Shown piece by piece: positions 20,001-33,227 of a stretch of 64,000 nt of DNA (position 1 is the first letter of the stretch; every line of letters begins with the position of its first letter). The notes below the pieces were generated by a model that searched no databases, had not been told where the DNA came from, and saw only the letters and a list, made by a program, of their open reading frames with translations. Source of the DNA: Mastigamoeba balamuthi (lineage: Eukaryota; Evosea; Mastigamoebida; Mastigamoebidae); assembly GCA_902651635.1 (NCBI GenBank), contig CACRSC010000068.1, positions 292,943 through 356,942 on the forward strand, read 5' to 3'. Position numbers and translations under genes: made by a program.

Positions 20001-22448
20001 CTCCAAAACCTGTCTCTCGCTCTCCAATTTCATTCCTAGATGCCCTCACGATTGCATGCTTGATCCTGCACGCACTCTCTTTCCTATCGCTCTTATCCTC
20101 ACCGCCTCCAACAACGTGTGCAGGAGACGGCACTTCGTGTCTGGGCTGCGACGGGAACAAGTGGAGTGGGCTCAAGTTCGACAAGTGCGGCATCTGCGCA
20201 GGCCACGACGGTATCTCCGCTTCACCACAGAGAGCGGGTCTAACATACGTGCAGAGTGCCTGGGATGCGACGGGCTGGGAGGGGTATACGACTCGTGTGG
20301 CGTCTGCCGCGGATCAGACCTCTGCCTCGGCTGCGACGGCTCTCCCTGGAGCAGGCTCGAGTTCGACGACTGCAACATCTGCGGAGGCAACAACACGTGC
20401 CTGGGCTGCGACGGATTGCCGTGGTCTGGCCTCGACTATGACGAATGCGGTGTCTGTGGTGGTATCTCGGATTGCTACGACTGCGAAGGAGAGGCGAGTT
20501 CCAACGCGTTTGCCAGCGCTCGCATACGGTTCTCACACTCGGATCTCAGAAATGGTCGAAGCGCGTCGTCGATGTCTGTGGGGTCTGCGGTGGCGACAAT
20601 ACGACGTGCAGGGGCTGCGACGGGGTGCCGAACAGCGGGCTGCTGTACGACCAGTGCGGCGAGTGTGACGGGCATGACGCGTGCGTCGAGTGCGGTGAGC
20701 CGTGGGCAAAGATGGACCGCTGCGGCATCTGCGGCGGCAACAACAGCTGCATCGGCTGTGACGGCCAGCCCTCGTTCCGCATGGTCGACGAGTGCGGCGT
20801 CTGCGGTGGCAACAATGACTGCTTCGACTGCTTCGGGGTCAAGTGGGGCAAGGCGGTGCGAGCTATAGCGCCCTCTCCCCAGAGTCGTTTATCGCTCAGA
20901 GCCTCACTCGATGCGCCGGCACAGGTCGTCGACAACTGCAGCCAGTGTGGTGGCAACAACTCGTGCTTTGGCTGTGACGGGCTGCCGTACTTCACGACAT
21001 ACGACAGCGCACGTGTTCAACATTGGCTTCGGGTTTTGTCCAACGCACGCACACGCACTCTCTCCACTGCATAGTGCGGTGTGTGCGGAGGGCACGACGA
21101 CTGCATTGGGTGCGACGGCGTCCGCTGGGGCAAGGAGCTCGACAAGTGCGGCATCTGCGGAGGAAATGATCTCTGCGTGGGCTGCGATGGTGGCCTCAAC
21201 TTCCTGCAGAAGGACAGGGTACATTCCCAGTTGTGTTCCCACGCGCTCCGATCCTCACTTTGGCCATTCTGCCCAGTGCGGTGTCTGTGGGGGCAACGAC
21301 TCGTGCATCGGCTGCGACGGGCAGCCCAACGGATCTGTGCGCTGCACCGCATCTCCGGCAGGACCATGACAACCCAGCCTCCTCCCTTCCGCAGAGTGTA
21401 GATAAGTGCGGAGTGTGCGGTGGCAAGGACGAGTGCAGGGGCTGCGACAACTCATACACGGGCAAGGAGTATGATGTTGTAAGCCACTCCTGCCGCCACG
21501 ATCCGTTGCACAGACTCAGTGGGAGCGCAGTGCGGAGTGTGCGGGGGCAAGGGGGTCGACTGCCTGGGCTGCGACGGCCTTCCCTGGGGCAAGGAGGTCG
21601 ACATATGCGGCATCTGCGGCGGGGATGGCTCCTCGTGTCGCGTGGGCTGCGACGGTGTGCCATACGGCCTCCAGTACGACCTCTGCGGCGTCTGTAATGG
21701 GACAAACCTCTGCCTGGGCTGCGACGGGAAGCCGTTCTCCAACATGGCACGGCTTCTCCGGAAACAGGGCCCCTGATGTTCACACTGACACCTTTCCTGC
21801 TGTGGCCCTCTGCAGACACTGGACAAGTGCGGGTCCTGCGGGGGTTCGAACTCGTGTGTGGGCTGCGATGGCGTGGCGCACCTCGACAAGCCCCCGACGG
21901 GCTACGACCTCTGCGGAGAGTGCGGGGGCAACAACACGTGGTACGGCCTCTCACGCTCAGCAAACGGAGAGATAACGTCGTACGTCTGCGCCCAGCTACG
22001 GGTGCGATGGGCTCCAGTGGTCCAGGAAGGCCGCGGATGCGTGCGGTGTCTGCGGGGGCAACCAGACCGACAGCCAGAAGTGCAGCAGTTCGTCCATAGC
22101 CGTACCCTCTGGACCTTTGCACTTACTCCCCCTGCAGACACTGTCACCGTCGTCAAGACAGCGGCAATCGCGGCAGGGGCCTTCATTGGCGTTGTGCTGG
22201 GCGCTGTGTGCGCTGGCGTCGCGGGCTTTTTCATTTACAAGGTACTATCGCCCTTCCCTCACACCCTATCTCGCCTATCTGAGCAACCCCCGGTGGTGCT
22301 CCCGTTGCAGCGCTGGGCCAACGGGGCCAACTGGTTCATCCCCAACGCGCTCAGGAACGACGACGAGGCAGGCACCATCGTCAACCCTGTCTACGAGCAG
22401 GGCCAGAGCGCCTTCCAGGACAACGTCACCTACGAGCCCACCTCATGA
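17015..22448 (+). CDS. Integrin beta-like adhesion receptor with about 31 Cys-rich stalk repeats
   Basis: A multi-exon gene for a type I membrane protein. The ATG at 17015 opens a signal peptide (MSFLLAPRLF, then VVLVLSLASEA). A PSI-like module (CVANTSCGWC) follows, then an integrin-beta I-like domain. DTTVSM matches the DxSxS MIDAS motif, NESSYDAMM the Glu/Asp metal-site region, and YPSEAQVRDMLLRKNIFPVA the YPS...LxxNNI helix of integrin beta. From about 18.97 to 22.09 kb come about 31 repeats of the form DxCGVCGGxxxCxGCDG. A membrane helix (AAIAAGAFIGVVLGAVCAGV) and a tail of about 45 residues with NPVY and NVTY follow; NPxY motifs bind talin-type PTB domains in animals. Modelled early introns are 17513-17595, 17736-17771, 18166-18414, 18619-18681 and 18807-18865. 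Several further short introns split the repeats; their borders are less certain. Confidence 0.9.
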
Positions 22449-22832
22449 AGGGCCCTTGGGACACACGCCGCAGCGGAGAGTGGAGAGGGGGAAGAAAACC
22501 ACCGCAACCTCCGTTGTGTGTATCTGTGTGGTCGTCACCCATCTGTTCTCTCTGCTGAATACCAGCCGGTTTGGTCAAAGCATGCCAGGGCACATTGGGG
22601 GACGAGACACCGTGCGTGGAAAGACCGTCATAATTTGCTTTGTGGTGAGGTGTGTAGTCCATCACCGCGACGGCTTGTTTTGTTGTTTTGCTGTTTTGTT
22701 GGTTGTTTGTTGTGTTGTGTGAGTGAATCTCCAAGCGCCATTTGCTCCACCCGCCTGACGTCTTGCCCCTCCTTGCCCTGCTTGTGCTGTGCTTATGTGC
22801 CGTGACCCATCGCGCTCCGCTCAGCCCCCCTC

Positions 22833-24544
22833 TCACGGTTCCAAGGGGACCGAGAACTCGTTCATGTTGGTGTGCGGCCAGCGCACAGTGCCCAGGATGT
22901 GCTCGGGCAGCTCCGTGCCCTCCTCGTGGCCCTCGATGACAAACGCGCACTCCACCACCAGCGCCTTGACCGAGGACATCACCAGGCTCGCCAGCAGGTT
23001 CGCCGCGTGGCTCGAGCTCACGTCCGTGTCGATCTCAAAGTACCTGCAGGAAGATACGCAAATCAGTTGATTTTTCTCCCGCCAGATTCTGCGAGGGTTG
23101 CCGAGGGCAGCGGTGGAAGGCGTGCCTCTCGCCCCAGAAGTACGACGTCTTGAGCTTGCGCGGCAGGATGGCGGGGGTGTTGCCGACGGCCTTGCGCACG
23201 AGCCACGGGCCCTCGACGCACGAGGGGATGATCTTGAAGCGCGAGTTCCTGAACTCGTCGCTCTCGCTGCGCGACATGAAGCGCTTCAGCAGCCGCAGGC
23301 CCAGCGCGTTCTCGGGCGTCTCCTCCTCGGGCAGCTCGAAGTACAGCACGCTGTACGGTGGGGCGACGGGATCAGGAAAAGTGACGTAACAGACATTCCA
23401 GGAATTTCCCGAGAAAAAGAGGAGCAAGCGGGTGAGTAGCGTGTGGTAATTCTCCGCCACGTGAGCGCGAAATCACCCCGCTTTCCTAATTGCGATGGGC
23501 GAGAAAACAGGCAATCCCGCTCGAAACAGGGGCGGTGCACCCCCCAACCCCACCCCCCACCGGCCCGGAGAAGAAGGGTTGCCGTGAGGTGGCGCCCCAC
23601 GTGGCGGCTCGCCCGACGGTGCAGGCGGGCAGGAGATCAGATAAAAGATCAACTGTGGAAGTCAATTCCCCGCATATTCGCGCAAATGACATTTCCTTCG
23701 TGATTGATCAAAGCCACGCCCTCAATGCGCGTCGGACCCCTCCGCTCCCCAAACGTCACCCCCCCACCCCGCCCGCGCGCAACCCTCTCTTCCACCCGCG
23801 GGCGGGGGTACGAATCCGCCCAGAGAAGGAGTTGGAGAGAGGGCCAGGAGGGCAGGGGAGGGGGGAAGTGGAACAGAGGGGAGGAAAGTGAAGATGAGCA
23901 CTGAGAGGGGGCGGCAGAGGGGCGTACCACTGCTGGTACGGGGGGCTGTTGGCGGGGAGGATGAACGTGACGACGAGGAACTCGGCCTTGGACGCGCGGA
24001 TGGGCTTGACGGCGGGGTGCGCCGCGATGTTGAGCACGCCGTGCTGCTCGCGGAACTCGAAGAGGTCAACGGCGGCCAGCCGGCAGAGCGACGGCAGCGA
24101 CGGGTACTTGTGCTTGTCGACGAGGTACTGCGCCCCGCGCACGCGGAACTTGGTCGCGTCCGCCTCGAGCCAGCAGTTGGTGTCCTCGGGGTGGTCCGCG
24201 TGCCGCATCGTCCCCCAGTACTGCCCCGCCGTCTCGGCCTGCGCCCCCGCCGCCTTCCGACGTCACCGCCGCGTTTACTCGTGTGCGCGACCGCGTCTCG
24301 CCCGGGTCTCGTGACGTCACGGTGCGGGGGGAAGGGGGAGGCGTACGCCGGGCGAGGCGGTGTCGGCGGGCCCGTTGTGGAGGAAGGGCGTCAGCGAGCG
24401 GTCGGTCGAGGGCGTCGGGGAGCGCTCGGCCTTGTGCGGGGGGCACAGGTGCGACGCGTCGAGCGGGGCGGGCGCCGGGGGCGTCCCGGGGCTGCCGGGC
24501 GCGGCGTGCGAGTCGTGACCGTGCTCCTGCGAGGCCTCAGACAT
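22833..24544 (-). CDS. EDR2-C (DUF1336) domain protein
   Basis: Four exons (24544-24347, 24238-23928, 23350-23126, 23043-22833) join to 314 residues. After about 65 low-complexity Pro/Ser/His-rich residues, the rest matches the C-terminal domain of plant ENHANCED DISEASE RESISTANCE 2. Typical pieces are FRVRGAQYLVDKHKYPS, FKIIPSCVEGPWLVRKAVG, SYFWGERYFEIDTDVSSS and ELPEHILGTVRWP. The function outside plants is unknown; the plant protein also has PH and START domains, which are absent here, so lipid-related roles should not be assumed. The last intron (23125-23044) begins with GC rather than GT, and the conserved protein reads cleanly across it. The second intron is 577 nt, long for this genome, and I see no gene inside it. 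Confidence 0.85.
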
Positions 24545-24931
24545 GCTCGGGTGGGGGTGCGGGCGCTGGAGAAACGGCGACTTGCGTCGGGCAAGCAGAG
24601 AGATAAAAAATGAGTGAGCCGGTCCAAGAAATCCCCCCGAATGCAGAATCACGATTGAACTCTGCCGACGGCGATGTGCCGCGGAGGGTCCAGGGGTGCG
24701 TGCGCGGGTGTGAGGGAGTGTGCGGGCGAGGCTCCGGGGGGCGGTTGCACGGCGGTTTGGGAGGTCCAAATCTGAAGGATCTGATCGGGATACGGGGAAA
24801 TGTGAAACTAAGTTGCAGAGATCAATATCTCGGGGTGATATTCTGTGCAATCCCACGTCTGCGCTAGCATCCCCGCTCTTCATCGATCTCCAACCCCCGA
24901 TCATCTCCGGGCCGAGGCAACCCCCGAGGCC

Positions 24932-27900
24932 ATGTGCAAAATCGCGAGTGTGGTCGTCGTCGCCTGCATCCTCTTCCTCTCGGGTCGGTCCCCTCCACGC
25001 TCGCCTTTACGACGTTTCCGTCTTTGTGAAGGAAAAGGAAAACGTGCCCTCCAGCGTAGTGTGACTCAACGCAGGGGTTTCTCGGCACAAAAACAGCGCA
25101 CGCGCCCCGAGTGACGTAACGCAGGGGTTTCTTGGAATCTGGCATGACACAACAACCTGCATGCAACAGCAGCGGAGGCCGGCGACGCGTACAAGTACTG
25201 GGAGGCCGAGCTCGCAGACGACAGCTCGGCGTACGGCAACGGCCTGGGCCTGTGGTACCACAGCGCCGCGGACATCAACTGCGCCGGCGTGGCCCGCTGG
25301 TCGCAGACGGGGTCGCAGCGCTACCTGGGCTTCTACTTCACCAACAGCACGGCGCTAGGCGACGGCGCCAGCAAGAGCGGCACCACCAAGCTCACGTTCT
25401 ACGCCCGCGTGGCCAACCCCCTCGGCGGGGCCCAGCTCCGCGCGACGCTGCTGGCGTGGGGCAGCGCGGCGGAGAGCAACGTCACGGGCGGCGCCACGTC
25501 GATAGCGACGGCGTCGGCGTACACGTGGGTCAAGCTCGGGGCGACGTCGGCCAAGCTGACGAGCGCGAGCGGGATGTGGGTGCTGAGGGTCTACTGGGTG
25601 CAGGAAGGGGCCTACGTCGACCAGGTCGCGTTCATCGGCACGACGGGGTCCACGCCCTCGGGGACCATGGCCGGGTGGTCCGACGCCACGCAGGAGGAGT
25701 GCGTGATGACAGACGAGATGGGCAGCTGGTGCATAGAGGCCGAGTGGCCGCTCTCCAACGTCGGGGGGTCCAAGCTCGTCTACGACGTCAAGGCGTCCAA
25801 CTACTTCGCCATGCAGTACCCGCTCGGCGACTACACGACGCCCGACAGCGCCCCGACCCTCACGGTGCGGGCTTCGGACCAACCGCAATTCACACGACAG
25901 CTATGCAGTACAACGTCACCGCCCAGTTCAACAGCGTGTTCCAGCCCATGGTAAGGATCGGCAGCCCTGTCATTCCAGCGGGCATAATGTTCATCGCACC
26001 CGTACGGCTCCATCGGAGACATCCTCTTCTGACTTGAAACAGAACGGAGCATACACCAAGTACGCGGTTAGCTCCGCGTCGTGGAGCTACACTTGGCTGA
26101 CGGTATCTACTATTGCTGTTGTGCACTAGCCGTCTCATTTTGCAACTCCAACGTAGTTTGGGCCGATCGAGTTTACCGCGGGTCTTAACCTGTTCAAAGT
26201 CGCATCGATGTATGGACTGACAAAGGTCGATAAAATTGTCATTGGTGCGCCGAAGTCGACGTCCTGCACTGCAGTCACCGGGTCGGGGTGTACGCATACT
26301 CGTCTGGAGTGCCTCTCTAATCGCGCGATAGCCAACGATTGTACAATAATGAACGGCTTCTGCGACCCGAGGACAACCTGCACTCCGGGAGCCCAAACCA
26401 CGTGTAGCGCGTGCCCGGTTGGCTTCCCGGGCACAGCGAAGCTCACAAAGCCGAATAAGATTGGATGCACAGGTATCGAAATCTGCGGACACGCAATCGA
26501 ATTAACCTCTGCGATGCAGCAAAGGCGCCTAACGGATGCTACATCAACGGCCTGCAAGTGGACTCTATGACGCCCGCAAACTCTGTTTACACGCTGCCCG
26601 CCTCCTTCACGGTCGAGACTTGGCTCAACCCGAGCTCGCCTGTACCCATAAAATGAAAACTCGAGAAGCGCTGATATCACACATACCTCAGCAAGGAGGC
26701 ATCGTTTTCTCGTATGAGGGAACAGACCCAGCAGAGTCGCGATCGCTCTTGCTGTCCTATAACAACGAGTTCCAAGTGTAATAACTCGATCTCGCAGCCC
26801 AGCCACCTGCATCTTAGCTTATTTCACCCGCCCAGAATTGCAAAGGGCAGGTCGTTTAACACAAAGGTGTACATGGAGTACGGTCAGTGGAGCCATGTCG
26901 CGGTATGGCTTCATCACTCAGTTTTTTCTGATGTGCCAAATAGCTTACGTTCGATGTAACGAGTGGCACTCTCAGTCTGATCCTGAACGGTGTAAGCGCT
27001 TGGTCAACCAACATTGGAGCAACTGCGGTAAGGAATCATCTTCCTATTCTGCAAGAGCTGATTGGCGGATCATCACAGATCGCCTCTCCTGGAGTATTCG
27101 TCTTGAACAGAGACCAGATTATCAGTTTCGTAGCTGACCTCATGCACCTGCTCTCACGTTGTACTGGGCAGGCGGTGGAGTATCTCGAGGTATGGACTGG
27201 TCATCTCTTGCATGGACAGGCTACATGGATGATTTCCGTGTCCTCTCTGTCGCCCGCACATCACCGACTGTCCCTGTTACAATCGCTACTCCTGTGGCCA
27301 CGCCATATCCAGCGTCTCTCCTGTGTACGGACGCCTTAGTTTGATGTAATTTCTTACAGCCGCAGCCTACTGGTCGTTCAACGACTTCTGCATGCCAAAT
27401 GTGGAGTACCCTGTTTCTGTGGACTCGACGACAGCAGCACGAACCCTGAACGTCACTCCATCGCAGTGTACTCACTCGCCATATGAAGAGCGCTTCTCAT
27501 CTCCTGCACAGGGGGAGCACTGACAAGTCTTTATTACTCGACCAATGGTGCGTCGTGGGCTTACAGGGATCCCTGGACCGGGTCCACAGCCCCGTGTACA
27601 AACGGGATGTCAACGTGGTATGGGCTTGACTGCGATTCTTCAAACAATCTCATATCCATGTATAACAACTCACTTTCTGTGCCTATAGATCGAAATATCT
27701 AACATCCAAAGCAGTAACCTTGGGTTTGACGCAATGTCCGGTCGAATCCGTCCCTTCTTCTTCTACGGATTCCGATATCTGCAAAAGCTGTATGCATAGT
27801 GTATGACCTTCAAACCAAGTAAACATTGTTGTCACGAATAGGATCTTATCGAATAATAAGATCACCGGAGTGATTACGGATGTCACTCGCCTTACGACAC

Positions 27901-30900
27901 TGACGCACCTGTATTGACTGCAACCAAGATCATTGCCTTCTCACAACATTCCACAGGTATCTTAATGACAACGGGTTCAATGGAACAGTGCCCCCTCTGT
28001 CCAACCTCGTGAATCTCCAGAAGCTGTGCGCCCAGAACCCGTTCTGTGTCACTGACCGGCTCTTTCCCAAGCTATCTGGAAAACAACTCATTATCGGGTA
28101 ATTTGCCAAAGGCATATCCCGCGTCTCTACGCTATCTGTGCGTTGCCTTGTTGCCCGGATTCGAACAGGTGGTAACGGTTTTTTAGTGGAGCGAGCGGAA
28201 ACAGCTATGCCTCAATACCCGATGAACTGTCATCGCTGACCACTCTTCAGTGGCTGTAGGCCTCTCTTCCAGATATCAATATCACTGATGTTAACGCGCT
28301 CATTCAGTGCCCTGAAGCGGAACCTCATTTCTGGGACAGTGTCCTCGACGCTGATGAACACCGTGATTCCCTCGGTGGACCTATCGGCCAACCAGCTCGG
28401 GGGGCAGCTGCCAGACCGCACCACAACGGCCAACTCAAACATGGTCAAGCTCAACTTCCACGACGCGGACTTCAGATGCCTCATCCCGCCATTCCTGATG
28501 TCCCCCACTCTGCCCTTCACCGTCGACATTAGCGGGGGGACATTCTTCTGCCCGCTGTCGCCTGCTCCGGCTCTGATCCAGCCGAGTACTTGCAGTACGG
28601 AGAAGTGTTGGTCTTGTGGTGCTGAACTCAGCATCGTATTTAGTTCCCGTGGTGATGAGCAGCTTGGAGCCGAGTAGTGCAAACGTGAACACCCTCACGG
28701 CCAGTACAGTGCTCACAATAACAGGATCTGGATTCCAAGCATCCGTCTGCGGGGGCTTCATCAAGGTGCTGTTCGGGTCCACCGTTGTGACGCCCCTGTC
28801 GGTCACGGACACTGCCATTACCTTCGCGGTTCCCTCAACGCTCCCGCAGACGGTGAGTTGCTGGTCTTGATGCATCGGCTCTCTCAGCCCTTCAGCCTAG
28901 GTATCGATCAAGCTCGTGTGGTCAGGCAGCTACTTCAACAGCAACCAGCTGGGAACGTCAGTACTGACGTTCACGGCCTACAAGGACTGCCCCAACAACT
29001 GCTCGTGCTCGGGCTCCAACTGCAGCGCGCCGCACTGCAACGGCTGCTGCAAGGACCACGTCTCCGGCACCTGCTCGTGCAAGGCCGGGTTCGAGGGCCT
29101 CGACTGCTCGCGGAGGTCGTGCCCTCTCAACTGCTCCTACCCCCACGGCATCTGCGACTACTCCAGCGGCAACTGCACGTGCCAGCGGTCGTACTACGGC
29201 CAGGCGTGCAACCAGGCCTATCTCGACTGCCCCGCCAACTGCAGCGGGTTCGTAAAACCCGCTCAATAGCCAGCCGGTAGCTAATGTGGCCTGCCCCCCT
29301 CCCTCAGGCACGGGACGTGTAACGCGTACACGGGGGTGTGCCTGTGCTACACGGGGTTCTGGGGGACCAGCTGTGCGTGGAGAGTCTGCCCGCCCATGAA
29401 CCCGCCCTTCTGCTCCAGGCACGGCACGTGCAACACCACCTCGGGGGCGTGCAAGTGCGACAGCGGGTGGATCGGGCCCGCATGCACTACGGCCGTGAAG
29501 CAGTGCGCGGGCAACTGCACCAGCTCGGCGCAGGGGTTCTGCGACTCGACGACGGGCCTGTGCGTGTGCCTCAAGGTCGGGCAGCTGCAGTACGGCGGCG
29601 ACAACTGCTCGCGCGTCGTGTGCCTCAACGACTGCTCGGGCCACGGGATCTGCAACCAGACGACCGGCCAGTGCCAGTGCGACGCCAACCACACGTCGGC
29701 CAACTGCGCGATACTGTGGGTCCCCCTCCCTCCCTCTCTTTGCCTCCTGTCGCTCAGCTTCCCCGCGGCAGAGACGTCGAGTGCGAGAACAACTGTACGT
29801 CTCCGTCGCGCGGGCAGTGCAACACGCAGACAGGCGTGTGCTCGTGCAAGGCGGGGTACGAGGGGGCCGCGTGCGAGCGGATGACGTGCCCGGGGTACCC
29901 GACGTGCATGGGCCACGGCGCCTGCAACACCACCACTGGCGCCTGCGAGTGCCGCGGCAACGCCACGCGCTGGTACTGGGGCCAGGTCTGCCAGTACGAG
30001 ACGTTCTCGTGCCCCGGCAACTGCAGCGGGTCTCGCGGGTTCTGCGACACGACGACGGGCGCGTGCTACTGTAAGTACCCACACTACGGCGACGCCTGCG
30101 AGATGTCGCACTGCCCCAACAACGACTGCGGCGGCCACGGGACCTGCAACGCGACCAGCGGCCTCTGCTCGTGCTTCCAGGACTACAACAGCACCACCGA
30201 CTGCAGCGTCCTCACCAGTGCGGCGCGCCCGTCCCCCGCTCTGCTCTGCTCTCACCTCCGAGCGCCCGCGCAGTCAGGTGCTCGTCGGCGTGCAACGAGG
30301 AGCACAAGGGCGGGTTCTGCGACGGGACTGTGGGCGGCTGCAAGTGCTACAACGGGTGGGCCGACGGCCCGCTGGGCGCGTGCACGGTCCGCACGTGCCT
30401 CAACGACTGCAGCGGCAACGGGCTCTGCGTCAACGGCACCTGCGCCTGCGAGGCCAACTGGCGCGGCCTCGACTGCTCGATCGCGCACTTCGCGTGCCCG
30501 CAGGCGTGCAACGGCGCTGGGTCGTGCAACCTGACCACGGGCGAGTGCCGCTGCAACACCGGCAGATTCGGCGTCGCCTGCGAGTTCAGTTGCGTGGTGT
30601 CCGCCCCCTCGGCCTCGGTTCTGAATGCGGCCCTCTCTGTCTCGGCCCTCCTGCAGCTAAGTGCGCGTACGGCAACTGCTCGACGGTGCACGGGCACTGC
30701 AACTACACGACGGGCAGGTGCGTGTGCAACGCGGAGGACGGGTGGCTGCAGCCCGACTGTGGTGAGCACGGCTCTGCCTTGGCCTGCCTCTCCCACTCTC
30801 GCCCGCTGCTGGGCTGACGATGTGTGGCCTGTGGCAGCGCGCAACTCTTGCGCCAAGAAGAACTACTGCACCAAGAGCACGCGCGGGACGTGCAACACGA

Positions 30901-33056
30901 CGACGGGCAGCTGCGCCTGCGCGATCCCGTTCTACGGCGAGAGCTGCGAGTTCTCCCTCTGCCCCGGCAACTGCACCGACCCGCAGCATGGCGCGTGCAA
31001 CAGCACGTCGGGCAAGTGCACGTGCACGCCCCAGTGGCAGTCCCTCGTCCGTCGCCCCGTTCCTGGGCCCTCCTCCTCCCCCCAGCAGCGTGTCTCACGT
31101 CGGGTTTTCGGCAGAACTGCTCCGTGCCTGTTCTGCAGTGCCCGCAGAACTGCTCGGGCCACGGCACCTGCGACACCGTTACCGGCCGCTGCGCCTGCTC
31201 AGCGCGCCGCATGCAACCCAACTGCTCCCTGCGTGCGTCCCCCCCGGCCCGAGTTACACGCAGGCCCAGCGGTTCTGACGGCTCTCGGCGGCGCAGTGAG
31301 CTGCTTCGCGGAGGACTGCAACCGGCACGGCGTGTGCGACCACAGCAGCGGCACGTGCCGGTGCTCGGCCAACTGGACGGGCAGCCTGTGCAGCGTGCGC
31401 AACGCGACGTGCCCCGGCGGGTGCAGCGGCCACGGGCTCTGCAACCCCAACACGGGCGCCTGCCTCTGCAAGCAGGGCTGGAGCGGCAGCGACTGCGCGG
31501 CCGGCACGTGCGTCCCCGCCTGCAAGTCGGGCAGCGGCGTCTGCGACACCGCCCGGCGCGTCTGCGTGTGCAGCGCCCCGTGGTACGGCACCACGTGCTC
31601 GCAGATCAACAGTTGCGTACACCCCGCCGCCCACACAGCTGCTCACGGGTCCAGCAGTCAGCTGCACGGCCAACTGCAACAACAAGGGGCGGTGCCTGCC
31701 CAACTCGACGTGCCTGTGCTTCGCGCCGTACACGGGGGCCGCGTGCGAGAGGGCCGAGTGCCCGCGCAACTGCTCGGGCCACGGCAGCTGCAACAGCACC
31801 GACGGCTCGTGCGCCTGCCACCGCAACTACACGGGCGTCTGGTGCCAGACGGTCCACAGGGAGTGCGCGGCCAACTGCAGCGGCCGCGGGCTCTGCATCC
31901 CCTCCACCGGCGCCTGCGCCTGCAACTACCCCTGGAAGGCCCCCGACTGCAAATACAGTCCGCGTCTCCTTCGGTTTTCCGCTGCTCCCCCCCGTTCGCT
32001 GACCGGGGCCTGCGCAGTGGACTGCCTGAAGAACTGCAGCTCGAGGGGCGTGTGCGACAGGGCGACGGGCACGTGCCACTGCGCGAGGGACTACTACGGC
32101 GCCATCTGCGAGCGGACCAACAGGACGTGCGCCGCTGCCTGCGCCAACGGCGGCCGGTGCGACCCGCTGACGGGCAAGTGCGTCTGCGCCTACCCGCACT
32201 ACGGCGACACCTGCCAGAACAAGCTGGTAGCCCAACCCGCCGCCGCCTGGGCTGACTCTGCCTCTGCTCCCTCCGCAGTGCATCCCCGTCTGCGGCAAGG
32301 ACGGCACGGTCGAGTGCGCCCTCAACGGCACGTGCATCTGCAAGCACGACTACATGGGCGCCAGCTGCACGCAGCACGTCATCCGTGCGCCATCGGCTCC
32401 CCGCTGCCCTCGTCTCACGCGGAGCGCGGACAGACCCGTGCCCGGGCAACTGCAGCGGGCACTTCTGCAACGAGTTCACGGGGACGTGCCGCTGCCCGTC
32501 GGGTCTCTCCGGCGCTGCGTGCAACGAGAGTGCGTGGCCCCACCCCCCGCGGGAGCAACTGCCCACTCCACTGACTCTGTGGACCGGGCGCGCAGCGCTG
32601 TGCCCCAACGACTGCCTCGAGCGCGGGGCGTGCAACAGGGCCACGGGCGTCTGCGTGTGCTTCAGCGGGTATTACGGGTTCGACTGCAGGTGGCGCACGT
32701 GCCCGCACAACTGCAGCGGCGCGCACGGGACGTGCAACTCGGCCACGGGCGCCTGCATCTGCACGCCCGAGTGGGGCGGCCTCGACTGCTCGGCGGCGCA
32801 GTGCGTGGGCGGCTGCAACGAGGGGTCCAACGGCGGCACGTGCGACAACGGCGTCTGCAAGTGCAAGGGCTCGTTCAAGGGCAAGAACTGCGCGACGCCC
32901 AACTGGGGCATGATCATCGGCGTCACCGTCGGCGGCGCCTCGGCAGTAGTCGGCGGCGCGGCGGGCGGGTTCTTCTTCGTGCGCAGGGCCGCCATCAGCC
33001 GCGTGCAGAGGAAGAGGGCAGACCGCATGAGGAGCGCTGCCAGGAACAACGAGTGA
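24932..33056 (+). CDS. Giant type I adhesion receptor: CBM-like, LamG-like, LRR-like, IPT/TIG and about 25 EGF repeats
   Basis: A large multi-exon gene; the first ATG (24932) gives a signal peptide (MCKIASVVVVACILFLS). The first module begins YKYWEAELADD and resembles carbohydrate-binding modules of the CBM6/35 type, with a possible second one near 26.0-26.3 kb. A Cys-rich piece (26.4 kb), a LamG/concanavalin-like region (GQWSHVAVWL and WTGYMDDFRVLSVART, 26.5-27.3 kb) and LRR-like fragments (27.95-28.5 kb) follow, then an IPT/TIG domain (LTITGSGF, about 28.64-28.86 kb). About 25 EGF-like repeats with many N-glycosylation sites run from 28.98 to 32.9 kb. A membrane helix (IIGVTVGGASAVVGGAAGG) and a short basic tail end at the TGA at 33054. 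Exon borders between 25.9 and 28.9 kb are uncertain, and two genes are possible there. It resembles amoebozoan LRR-IPT-EGF adhesion proteins in architecture; the ligand is unknown. Confidence 0.75.
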
Positions 33057-33227
33057 CCACGCCACACACGAGCACGAGCACGCCCACCGCTGCTGGCCTG
33101 GCGCACGACGCCCGCACACTCCCGCTCGCAGCCTTCCCCCGCAGGCCAATGACAGGGAGGGCCGCACGGCCATGCGCGGGCACGAGTTGCTGCACAGTTC
33201 GCTGGCTCGGGGTGGAGGGGTGTGTGG

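Noticed and set aside
23351-23927. A nested gene inside the long EDR2-C intron
   Set aside because: Only Pro/Arg-rich shadow frames on both strands; nothing conserved.
27950-28700. A separate leucine-rich-repeat gene
   Set aside because: The LRR-like pieces read into the following IPT/TIG domain on the same strand and lack their own start; merged with the large receptor, though the boundary remains open.
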